Assembly: GCA_001936135.1 (NCBI GenBank)
Contig: CP012809.1
Coordinates: 4,451,501 to 4,515,500, forward strand
DNA length: 64,000 bases
Reading direction: 5' to 3'
DNA from: Saccharomycopsis fibuligera x Saccharomycopsis cf. fibuligera
Lineage: Eukaryota > Ascomycota > Saccharomycetes > Ascoideales > Saccharomycopsidaceae
The notes beneath the pieces are model-generated. The model was not told the DNA's origin and searched no databases. It was given only the letters and a program-made list of their open reading frames with translations. Each line of letters opens with the position of its first letter. The stretch's first letter is position 1. The translations under genes were made by a program, and so were the position numbers. This document shows positions 55,271 to 64,000 of the stretch, in pieces.

Positions 55271-55539
55271 GACTGTGGTGGTAAAAGCTTCCAATTGCTT
55301 GTTTCTGTTTATTGTTCACAATTTCTGTTTTTTTCCGTTGCTCATCTGAATTAATAAAATACGAATATGCGCGCGTCTGCGATGCAATCTCTTCGAATTT
55401 TTATTTTTTATTTTTTATTTTTTATACTTGATTTAATTTGACTTGTTATCCAAACAGGCACTCTCAGCCACATATCATTACGCAGCAAATACACAGTGCA
55501 CCATTCCCGAACCAACCAACGAACAACAAATGAATTCCA

Positions 55540-56517
55540 ATGATATGCATAGAGTGCTCCAGCGAGGTTCCCAGTTTATACACTCAATACCCCAACGGTT
55601 ACATCAAATTAACCTACTGCAACAACTGCAATGCAGTCAGTGATAAATACGTGGAGTTTGATCTAGTGATTCTTTTCATTGATATTCTTCTTCTTAAGCC
55701 ACAAGCGTACAAACACTTAATATTCAACACGTTACTTAATGAGAAAGACAATCCTCATAACAAGGCGAAACAGAAACAAACGAAAGGTACCAGCAGAACC
55801 AGCAAAAATAGCCAAGAAGGATTCTTGCTGCCGCTGGTATACTGTATCTTGAATTATCTTAGCGCATTTTCGGGATGGACAAAAGCTCATGCTCAACTAG
55901 TACGACTTACTGTATCTTTCATCTTGTTCGAAGTATATCTTAACTGGGCATACGAAGAACTCAAGCCAAAAAATACTTATTTGTTCAGACAAGTACTTCT
56001 GAAATCGACATTCGTGCAGTATATTTTCTTCTTTGTGCAATGTGTATCTGAATTTTGTGTTTCTCAACTAGTTGTTCAAACGCTAATTTACCTCATTTAT
56101 CAACAACAGATAGCTAAACATGGCCAATCAACATTGCTTTATTCCAAGGGAGCAATTTCAACAACTGTGCTTATTGCTGGAGGAACTAAATTGTATCCAA
56201 TTTTAATGCTTATTTGGCCCTATGATTCTCAGGTCTCAACAACTTTGATTAACCACTATTTTACCAATTTGAACTTGGTAGAAGCCTTGCGGATTACTGT
56301 AGGGATCAGTTTTCAGGAAAGTTTAGCCATTGCGTTAATTTCTATTTTTTGCAAAAAATTTTGTTCTACTGTGTTGTTGATTATTATTTCAAAGATTTTC
56401 TTGGGTAACGAGTTTAAGGATTTGTCATTTTTTTCGTTACTTGAAGACGAAAAGCAACATTTTGTGCTGTCTTTCTATGATACGTTTTCTTCCTTAAAAG
56501 AATTCATCTTTCAATGA
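55540..56517 (+). CDS. ARV1: Arv1 lipid-transport / GPI-assembly protein
   Basis: ER membrane protein involved in sterol distribution and early GPI-anchor synthesis. 325 aa. The N-terminal Arv1 homology domain has a zinc-ribbon-like pair, MICIEC and YCNNC, then YVEFDLVILFIDILLLKPQAYKHLIFN, matching baker's yeast Arv1 closely. Four or five hydrophobic segments follow. Several in-frame CTG codons occur (for example in GFLLPLVYC), which would read as Ser in a CTG-clade yeast. The start is the ATG at 55540. Confidence 0.94.
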   Translation: MICIECSSEVPSLYTQYPNGYIKLTYCNNCNAVSDKYVEFDLVILFIDILLLKPQAYKHLIFNTLLNEKDNPHNKAKQKQTKGTSRTSKNSQEGFLLPLVYCILNYLSAFSGWTKAHAQLVRLTVSFILFEVYLNWAYEELKPKNTYLFRQVLLKSTFVQYIFFFVQCVSEFCVSQLVVQTLIYLIYQQQIAKHGQSTLLYSKGAISTTVLIAGGTKLYPILMLIWPYDSQVSTTLINHYFTNLNLVEALRITVGISFQESLAIALISIFCKKFCSTVLLIIISKIFLGNEFKDLSFFSLLEDEKQHFVLSFYDTFSSLKEFIFQ

Positions 56518-57431
56518 TATAGTAGCAACTGCTTTTGCTGTTGCAGAGTTGACGGATGCTTCCTTCAGCGAACTCAACACCTAGCTGGAGCTTTCAAAAG
56601 AGCTACTTTATCTAATGACGAAAGATCTAAATAGATAAAAGCGAGAAACTAACTAACTACATGTGAACAACAAAAGACAACATTCAGCAGCGCTGTTTGA
56701 TGAAGCTTATCCGATACTATTAGCTCTAAATTGCATTTGAAATAGTAAAAGACTTTGTTTTTGCAGTAAAGGTTGACGCTAAATGTAAATCTTTTAAACT
56801 CCACTTTTTTTTTTCTATACCTACAACCACATTTTAATTTTCAAATACATTATGATTTATCAATACTATACCTCAGTTGTAATGGCGAGTCGATTTTTTT
56901 TTTTTTTTTTTTTTTTTTAATTTTTTTTTTAGGTTAACTTATGCATTCTGTATTCTGAATTCTAATTTCTGTATGTTGTAAATATCTTTAGTACCACCAT
57001 CATTGCCTACATTAAGATCATGACAGTATACACGCAGTTTCATTTCTGGTCGTACGCGTGCCACGATTCTCTGTATCCTATTTGTACCTTGCGATATATT
57101 CCAAAAATATATAGACATTTAGACAGCTTAGCACTGCAGCGAATTACGATGAATATTTAAAGTGGTTAAATGTACGATAGGCAGCGACTAGGAATATTAT
57201 TTATAAAACTAAATACTGAAACTGCAAATTACATAAAAGAAATTGAAAGCCAAGATGCAAAACAAAACATGTCTATTATAATCGAATCGAATTGAATTAA
57301 ATTACAAGAGCAAGAAAAGAACTAGAAAAGAAGAAAAAAAATATGAGTAAATGAGTGAATAATAAAAAATGAAAAAAAAAAAAGCGAAACACAAAACATA
57401 TTTTCGACAAACCCCATGTCGCTTACACCAG
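56518..57431. other. Convergent intergenic ARV1 / EFG1
   Basis: 914 bp with a 35-nt T-run (56894-56928) and an ACGCGT at 57054-57059 that has no promoter next to it. No gene seen. Confidence 0.6.
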
Positions 57432-58400
57432 TCACTCAAAGAAATCATCATCTTCTCCGCCATTTTGGGTTTGATCTTCATCTTGTCTTTCTCTGTCCAT
57501 CTCTTTCTTGTTATTTTTCTTGCCCTTATTTTGTCTTTGAACAATCTTATCAGGTTCTTCCAATTTAGCGAATCTTTGCTGCTGCTCAAGTTTGGAGTGA
57601 TCAACATTACCAGATAAGATATCATCCATTGTGATTGGCAAACTGCCGTCATCAAGCATAGTTTGAATTCTCTTTTTGATACTTAATCTCTCTTCTTCAG
57701 TAATTTTTTTCCCTTTGCGAACAGCTTCTGGTAGTTCGCATAATTTTGGAGCATCTTTTTCATCTTTTGGATACAAGGAAATATATTTCTCATCTTTTGG
57801 ATAATTGTAAACATAAAGGAGATCAATTTCACAATGATGAAGCTTTTTCTTTGTCTTTTTGATTTCTTTCTTAATGGCAGCGGTATCCGTCGTAGTTTGC
57901 TGTGGCTGCGGCGTCGTTTGTTTGCTACTTTCACTATCAGTGTTATCCTTTGGTTGTTGTTGAGCGTCAGAAAGTTTGTTTTGCAATGTTTCAAGCTCCT
58001 TTTTTGCCTGCTTATATTTTCTGAACGCCTTCTTTCTTTCAAAGAACTTCACCATATGATATTTGCGAGCATACTCTTGAGCTTTCAACCCGTGTGCGGT
58101 ATTTTGTAAAGATAAATTAATGGCTTGAAGTGCCTTTTCCTTTTCATGTTTAATATCAGCAGGCAAATCTTTCTTTTTAAGTAATCTTTCTAAATCTCTT
58201 TTATTTTTCTTCAATTTGGCACTACTTTCAGTTTGTCTGAATGAATTGTTATTTCCCTTGCCATTACCATTATATTTTTTTTTATTGTTGTTGTGGTTGT
58301 TGTTGTTATTGTTAGTCTTGCTATTGTTGTTTGGTCTGAGGCTTTTGCTGTTTTTGCTCAGCTGCAGCTGCAGTTTGTGGTTATTATTGGGAACGGCCAT
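57432..58400 (-). CDS. EFG1: rRNA-processing protein Efg1
   Basis: Nucleolar factor for 18S rRNA maturation in the small-subunit processome. It is not the Candida morphology regulator of the same name. 322 aa from the ATG at 58400 (MAVPNNNHK). An N-rich start is followed by the family domain: FRQTESSAKLKKNKRDLERLLKKKDLPADIKHEKE, then ARKYHMVKFFERKKAFRKYKQAKKELE, mostly helical and highly charged. After a Q/T-rich insert comes the second conserved block, HHCEIDLLYVYNYPKDEKYISLYP. The tail is K/N/Q/E-rich. Baker's yeast Efg1 is about 233 aa. An A14-T8 tract about 210 bp upstream resembles an RRPE. Confidence 0.9.
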   Translation of the reverse strand: MAVPNNNHKLQLQLSKNSKSLRPNNNSKTNNNNNNHNNNKKKYNGNGKGNNNSFRQTESSAKLKKNKRDLERLLKKKDLPADIKHEKEKALQAINLSLQNTAHGLKAQEYARKYHMVKFFERKKAFRKYKQAKKELETLQNKLSDAQQQPKDNTDSESSKQTTPQPQQTTTDTAAIKKEIKKTKKKLHHCEIDLLYVYNYPKDEKYISLYPKDEKDAPKLCELPEAVRKGKKITEEERLSIKKRIQTMLDDGSLPITMDDILSGNVDHSKLEQQQRFAKLEEPDKIVQRQNKGKKNNKKEMDRERQDEDQTQNGGEDDDFFE

Positions 58401-59495
58401 TATGTGTGTATATGGATGAGTGTGGTATGTGTATATGCAAAACGAAAGTAACGAGTAAGAAATCAAATGCTAAAGCCTTAATAACAAATCTATAGTACAA
58501 GTAAAGTATACAACAATCACTAAGTATGTGATCCTTAACGATAATAATGATGATGATGATGATGATTTGAAGCTGAAAAGTCTGTGCAGCAGAAAAGCAG
58601 AAAAATGAAAAAAAAAAAAAATTTTTTTTAGAGATGATGTCATGTGATATATATACCAACAAGTTGGGCCATTACAATGAGTAAGAAATTATGTCATACG
58701 AAATAGTTGAGAGCTATAGCAGTTACAACAGTTTCATACTTTTAAGAGGCTGCCGATATATATAGTATATTATGCGGCATTTAGATAAACAGGGTGGTGC
58801 TGCCGTTAAAAACGCATTTGTGGACGGCTAAGCAGTATGATTGATATATAGGAGTTCACGTTTTTGACCGCCAACAGCGAAAGCTGGAGCAATCAAGCCG
58901 GGGATTACCGCGCTACTATAAATATCCAGCAATGTTGCAAGATGGGGTACTCAGTGGGTTATGTGACTAGCACCAGAAAGTTACGTAATTGTCTCGAACA
59001 TTACAGAGTTGTCCAACATAGAAAGCTGTTAATATATTGAGATGTATTGTAGTTGCCATTAATGACATCCATTGCAATTGACTGGACTTAGGACAATTGA
59101 CTGGGCTTATGACAACTGTCCTGCCGTATGTTCACATACACACACAATAGGTTTAAGCTTTCAAAGTGCTTTTTGCAATTGTTGTTTATTTTTTTTTTTT
59201 TTATTTAACAAAAATACACGGGGGAATCAATGATCATTAGGTTAACCGGTTTACATTTGGACCATGCGTGTACGAACTCGAGTTTCCATCGCTTCGGATC
59301 CCCCTTGCTTGATGGGGCATATATATGACGGCAGTAGCAACCTAAGAAAATTCTAAGGGTATTGAACATGGGGGAGGGCACACTGCATGTCCCATATGGA
59401 CAATAAATAGCAATCTTTGTTTGGCCACTCCCCAAGACAGTATCGCTGTACAAGTTAAATTTTGACAGGTTATATATAATATGATCTGTATCCCC

Positions 59496-59528
<33 letters not shown>

Positions 59529-59661
59529 CAATTGATTGACAAACTACTCTTACCACTTGACTGACTACTTTCGCAAAATAGAGCAGTTTTCACTTGAGCT
59601 ATTAGATATTCTTCCATAATTCGTCAACTGACTCAATTCCACACTTCAATCGACAATAAAA
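58401..59661. other. Divergent intergenic EFG1 / DUF1774 gene
   Basis: 1.26 kb. Holds (GAT)n at 58545-58566, the A/T palindrome at 58608-58629, a 21-bp imperfect tandem repeat (AATTGACTGG..., 59075-59120) and a 31-nt T-run (59498-59528) close to the next gene. No gene seen. Confidence 0.6.
58608..58629 (-). promoter_or_regulatory. RRPE-like A/T tract upstream of EFG1
   Basis: Fourteen A then eight T, 208-229 bp upstream of the start codon; same arrangement as before RLP24, the other clear ribosome-biogenesis gene here. Confidence 0.35.
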
Positions 59662-60528
59662 ATGCCTGAAGTAACTGCACAGCAGAAACGATATGGCAAT
59701 GTCATATTTACTTTGGTATCTCTTGCCTTATCAATGTTTGGATCCATAAGATACTTGATTGTGGGACATAAGCACATTAATGAAAATGACCCATTTGATG
59801 TTGGGCTTACACCATTTACGTCAAACATCTTTATAATTTTCATCTTTTGGGCCATTTTGTACATTCACCAAGTGTTATTTGTATTACAGTATTTGATTCC
59901 TGGCCCGGGAGAACAGAGAAGCGGTGAAAGTCGCAGTTCTAGATTAAATGTTGCGAACGTTGTTGGATACCATTTCACGGTTTTCAATTTTTTGACTTTT
60001 TTCTGGTCTTATTTGTTTTCTAGAGGGCATTATATCTTGAGTGAGTTAGTGGTGGTTGTTAACTTTCTTAACGTGTTGATGCTTTATTTTGTTCACAAGA
60101 CATATGCCGTCAAAGATTTCCCAAGTTTTATCGTGATTCACTTGCCTACTGCTGCATTACCAATGACTTGGTTATTTTATTTGTTGTTTTGGAATGGAGC
60201 TGTGGTTTTTAGAGCTTCTTCTGGGTTTGTGGCTAGAGTATTGGCCAATATCTTTATTTGGAACTTCTTGCTAGTACCAATGTTTTTCCTCGTGGTTTTT
60301 GCTGATTGGGGAACCGGCTTAGCTGGAAGTTTCTTGACTTTGGGAATTGGTTTTGGCCAATTATTTACTAAAGTTTTCAGTTTACAATGGATTTTTGCCT
60401 TTATTATTAGTGGGTTGTTGTTTTTCTTTTCCTTGGTTACGGTGGCTGGTCTTGGCACGAAGGCCTCGGTGGTAACGGACAATACTGCTGAACGTGCTCC
60501 ATTGCTTAACGAGGATAATCGTGTTTGA
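59662..60528 (+). CDS. DUF1774-type multi-pass membrane protein
   Basis: 288 aa from the ATG at 59662 (MPEVTAQQKRYG). About seven hydrophobic segments, with a short charged loop around residues 85-95 (PGEQRSGESRSS) and a hydrophilic tail ending ERAPLLNEDNRV, which contains an acidic dileucine-like sorting signal (ERAPLL). This overall pattern fits the fungal DUF1774 membrane family of unknown function; I assign it from memory of the family's topology and am not certain. The dileucine-like tail hints at traffic to the vacuole, which is inference. Confidence 0.7.
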   Translation: MPEVTAQQKRYGNVIFTLVSLALSMFGSIRYLIVGHKHINENDPFDVGLTPFTSNIFIIFIFWAILYIHQVLFVLQYLIPGPGEQRSGESRSSRLNVANVVGYHFTVFNFLTFFWSYLFSRGHYILSELVVVVNFLNVLMLYFVHKTYAVKDFPSFIVIHLPTAALPMTWLFYLLFWNGAVVFRASSGFVARVLANIFIWNFLLVPMFFLVVFADWGTGLAGSFLTLGIGFGQLFTKVFSLQWIFAFIISGLLFFFSLVTVAGLGTKASVVTDNTAERAPLLNEDNRV

Positions 60529-61900
60529 GGATGCCGCTTGGAGGATGAATAGCCATTATTTAGGTTTTTAATCATTACAAGTATTTGAAAGTTATGAAAC
60601 CATACCATTCTAAATATAAGAGTCGTATTATTGTTTGTTTGTCGGTTTGGCTAACAGTTACTGTAAGCCTGCCTAAGTTTTTCATTTGCTTTGAGTCTGT
60701 TTGATCTTTGTATATTGATGTTGGCTTTGGAAACACCCTCGAGAGCTTTTTAAGGGTTTGCGGCAGACAGCGACATATTCCAACATGATTGTGCATCCAG
60801 GGTGCATACGTCAACAACAAGTTGTGGTGAAATTCTCGAATTCTCGAACTCGCGAGCTCAAGCTCCTGCTCTTTGCGCAGACTGCGGTATTAAACATCAG
60901 GAAGTACTGGCCGCTGTGCCGAAAGCACTGTTTCCTTGAGTTGGCTCCAATCGTATCTATATAATATATATACTTTATATAGCGAAGGTGAGCAAACGGA
61001 CGGTCACCGTGCGCAAGAAGCGGCAATGGGGAATAGTGAGATAGTGCCGTTTAAAAGATACCAGGCATAGCCAGTTGTTACGTTCGGATGTATTCGAATT
61101 TGACGAAGCAATTGTTACGTTACATTACATTGCTCCAACGGGGCAAGTTGGAACAATGGATAAACGAATGCAGTATAGAAACACATACGCTTAAGGTCAC
61201 GGCTGCTACTGACGAATTTCAGGTTTGGTTTATAACCGTGATCCCCCTTTTCTTGTCTTATACTAAAATTCCGCGACATACGGTATATATGCTAATGACA
61301 ATTAGAAATGAAGTGGTGATTACGAATTATAACTGCACTTACTACTAGTTAAATTGCGAAACATGTATGTATGGTACAATATGGCATGCTACTGATAATG
61401 TCAGACACGCTTTGTTGTAATGGGGCTCTGAAGGAAAAATTAGCATAAGCTGGCATCAACTACGTAGTATACATACAGCAGAGAAGCCGTTCATCGGCAC
61501 ATCAACAAAAGAAAAAAAGAAAAAAAGAAAAAGAGAAAAAAAGAAAAAGAGAAAAAAAGAAAAAAAAAAAAGGAAAGACAAGCAGACAGAAAAGTTCGAA
61601 AGCTAAGAGAACAATTGTTCTACGGACGGGACATGAGATTATTGAAAAATACGCGATTATTGCTGTTTTGACAGTAGTGGCAGCGAGGCGAGTGGATGAT
61701 GTACAATTTTGCATGAAGGGGAGGGGGGATATGAAACCATGGATCGGGTAGGTAGCTGCTACTAGTACATCTGGATCATTTCGTTTTCCATAGTCCAGAT
61801 GTTTTTGTGTAGATCTGTAGAATGGATAAGTGCCTGTCATGGCTAGAGCGGTAGTTAAGCGGATTTAAAATGCCACGCCTGGCAAACTTAGCAATGATAA

Positions 61901-61940
61901 TTTAGTACTTTAGTACTTTAGTACTCTAGTACTCTAGTAC
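61901..61940. repeat. 8-bp tandem repeat, five copies
   Basis: Units TTTAGTAC x3 then TCTAGTAC x2, continuous over 40 bp. Confidence 0.95.
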
Positions 61941-62435
61941 ATTAACATCTTTTGCTCGAGTTCCCGGGTCTTCGAGGGCTTATTCAAATGAGGCTAGCTT
62001 TCTTGGCTGATTAGTTGATCAATCAAAGGAGCCTTCGCTTTCAAAGTTTGCTTTGACGATGGACAGAGATCCTGGAAAGGATAGTGTCACTGTAACCGTA
62101 ATTGTAATCATAGCATGGTTATTCGTGCCTGGGCGAACGTTTCGGCGGATTTGTTAACCTGGCAAGGCGAATGACTTGCCTACGCATACAGAGCAATTTG
62201 CCAAAGAAACGAGACTTATGTTACATTATATCTTACATCTTATATATTATACGTGTGCTGCTTCTGTCTCTGGAAAAAGGGGGTGTTTGAATATTTACCC
62301 TACCTAATAATACACCCCGGTAAAAATCTTTTTCACTGCCAACAACACTCACTCACTACCTGCCCACTGTCTACCACTACACTGTCTACCACTGTTTACC
62401 ACTGTCTGCCACTGCTGTTCTTCTTTATACTCATA

Positions 62436-62466
62436 TCCCATATCCCATATCCCATATCTCATATCT
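62436..62466. repeat. CATATCC-type tandem repeat
   Basis: Four to five near-perfect 7-bp units within the pyrimidine-rich HSL1 leader. Confidence 0.9.
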
Positions 62467-62764
62467 ATCCACTTCCTTCCCACCAGCTCTCTGGCGTTCC
62501 ATCATCCTCTATCCCCATTACCATCCTGCCATATACTATACTATACTATACTCTTTCTTTTCTTCCTTATTCCTTCTTTCTTCTTCAGTCCTCTTTCTTT
62601 CTCCTTTCCTCCTCTCGCTACTGCCCCCCTGTCCCTTCCAATTTCATTTTCCATCCTGATCTTGTTTCATAGCTACTCATCCTTTCTGTCCACTGCTCTC
62701 CACTCTCAACGCCACCTCTTATCTGTACCAAACCTGTATCATACTTTTACAACCTCTATATGAA

Positions 62765-64000
62765 ATGAATTATGACGACGAAACAAACACAAATGTCATA
62801 TCCAGATCAGAGGACGAGTTAGACACCATTGCCAAAAACAACAACAACAACAACAATAACAACAACAATAATAATAACGCACACTATGATACCATGACCG
62901 ACTCAAAATATCAGCCAGCCAATCACCACCACCATCACCAACAGCATAAGTATCTCAACAACAAACTTGTCCAACAGCAGGTGCACACCAATGGATCCCC
63001 CGACAGAAAACCGCCTCGCAAACACACTCAAACAAAACAACAAGCTTCTGCCGCCAACGCAAGCGCAAGCGCCAGCACTAACGCCAACGCATACGATGAC
63101 CAGTATGAAGATGTCGACGAAAATAACCGCCCTCAGGAAGAGGACGAAATTGTGGTCCCCGAGCACTTGATATCTCAGGTCCACACTAATGTCAACTCAA
63201 ACAAAGACTCCGACAAGAGACTATCCACAATGACGACCTCTTCATACACTAAAAAGGTGAAGAAAAATTATGTTGGCCCTTGGAAATTGGGAAGAACTTT
63301 AGGTAGAGGCGCTACCGGTAGAGTTAGATTGGCAAAACACTCCAAAACCGGCCAGCTAGCCGCCGTCAAGATCATCCCAAAATCCACATTTAGAGATAAT
63401 AGCAACAACAACAACAATAATAATAATGATAATGTCCATAACGGTATCGAAAGAGAAATCATAATTATGAAGTTGATTTCTCATCCAAATATCATGGCGC
63501 TCTATGATGTTTGGGAAAACAAGGGTGAACTATATCTTATTTTGGAGTACGTTGAATGCGGCGAATTGTTTAACTATTTGGTCAAAAAGATAAGATTGGA
63601 TGAAAAAGAGGCAGTTCATTATTTTAAACAAATAATATCCGGCGTCAATTATTGCCATTCTTTCAACATTTGTCATCGTGATTTGAAACCTGAAAATTTG
63701 TTGTTGGATAAGTATCATAACATCAAAATTGCCGATTTTGGTATGGCGGCGCTTGAAGTCACAAACAAAATGTTAAACACGTCTTGTGGTTCACCACATT
63801 ACGCTTCCCCTGAAGTGGTAATGGGCGAGAGCTATCATGGCGGTCCTAGTGATATATGGTCTTGTGGTATTATTTTATTTGCTTTATTAACTGGCCATTT
63901 GCCCTTTGACGATGACCATATGACTAGATTGTTGGCCAAAGTAAGATCCGGTATCTTTAGAATTCCAAGCTATGTCAGTGCTGAAGCAAGAGATTTAATT
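62765..64000 (+). CDS. HSL1: Hsl1-like Nim1-family kinase (5' part, cut by window end)
   Basis: Bud-neck kinase that links septin assembly to Swe1 degradation and mitotic entry. The first 412 codons are present and in frame to the last base; the septin-binding and KA1 parts lie outside. The N-terminus is low complexity with an Asn run, His run and Ala/Ser/Asn repeats. The kinase starts YVGPWKLGRTLGRGATGRVRLAK, the Hsl1-type glycine loop. VAIK-type Lys is in AAVKIIPK (about 202), HRDLKPENLL about 304, DFG about 324, then TSCGSPHYASPE (activation loop with the LKB1-type Thr). An Asn-rich insert of about 15 residues sits between the Lys and helix C. GIN4 is the next-best match but has a different glycine loop. 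Confidence 0.93.
   Translation, partial: MNYDDETNTNVISRSEDELDTIAKNNNNNNNNNNNNNNAHYDTMTDSKYQPANHHHHHQQHKYLNNKLVQQQVHTNGSPDRKPPRKHTQTKQQASAANASASASTNANAYDDQYEDVDENNRPQEEDEIVVPEHLISQVHTNVNSNKDSDKRLSTMTTSSYTKKVKKNYVGPWKLGRTLGRGATGRVRLAKHSKTGQLAAVKIIPKSTFRDNSNNNNNNNNDNVHNGIEREIIIMKLISHPNIMALYDVWENKGELYLILEYVECGELFNYLVKKIRLDEKEAVHYFKQIISGVNYCHSFNICHRDLKPENLLLDKYHNIKIADFGMAALEVTNKMLNTSCGSPHYASPEVVMGESYHGGPSDIWSCGIILFALLTGHLPFDDDHMTRLLAKVRSGIFRIPSYVSAEARDLI

Larger units (their letters stand above)
60529..62764. other. 2.2-kb intergenic region upstream of HSL1
   Basis: No credible gene. Contains a purine tract of A with single G (61508-61571), five copies of an 8-bp TTTAGTAC repeat (61901-61940), CATATCC repeats (62436-62466) and a pyrimidine-rich leader (about 62340-62760), probably a long HSL1 5' leader. 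Confidence 0.55.

Noticed and set aside
57054-57059. ACGCGT between ARV1 and EFG1
   Set aside because: Lies between two convergent 3' ends, so no promoter is expected there.

Overview
The window is nuclear DNA of a budding yeast, most likely from the CTG (serine) clade. It is AT-rich and compact, with short introns carrying GTANGT donors and TACTAAC-type branch points. Proteins have Q-, N- and D-rich tracts. CTG codons are rare, and one sits where Slh1/Brr2 relatives carry a small polar residue (46487-46489). The gene set (FTR1, PUT2, GOT1, HUA1, RTA1-like, MSM1, YAH1, ARV1) and the long poly-T runs would suit the Lodderomyces / Candida parapsilosis group, but the species is a guess.

Layout. 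0.2-4.6 kb: a spliced orphan gene, MSM1 and YAH1. 5.1-5.7 kb: a secreted precursor with four near-identical Kex2-flanked peptides, the most novel gene here. 7-11 kb: POL31 and an amino acid permease. 11-13.4 kb: a long gene-poor stretch with a GC-rich island and a dispersed repeat. 13.4-17.7 kb: GOT1, HUA1 and an RTA1-like membrane protein. 18-27.3 kb: SEC9, RBG1, PAM18, RLP24, a mitochondrial Trm61-type methyltransferase and a small possible TEN1. 27.7-36.3 kb: a YAP1801-type clathrin adaptor, a spliced cysteine-rich orphan, PUT2 with two exact Put3-type sites, and the three-exon VMA9. 38.9-40.1 kb: FTR1. 40.2-45.0 kb: a gene-free block in which two identical tRNA-Thr(AGU) genes face each other across 3.3 kb of decayed repeats. 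45-60.5 kb: SLH1, TUB4, TDP1, ARV1, EFG1 (the rRNA processing factor) and a DUF1774-type membrane protein. 62.8 kb to the edge: the 5' part of HSL1.

The genes are housekeeping genes of many pathways: mitochondria (MSM1, YAH1, PAM18, PUT2, methyltransferase), secretion and endocytosis (GOT1, SEC9, YAP1801, HUA1, ARV1), ribosome biogenesis and translation quality control (RLP24, EFG1, RBG1, SLH1), and DNA or cell cycle (POL31, TDP1, TUB4, HSL1). No operon-like unit is expected or seen. I found ten introns in nine genes by joining GT...AG sites that restore known protein families or open frames. VMA9 and the starts of TUB4, GOT1, RBG1 and RLP24 are visible only after splicing.
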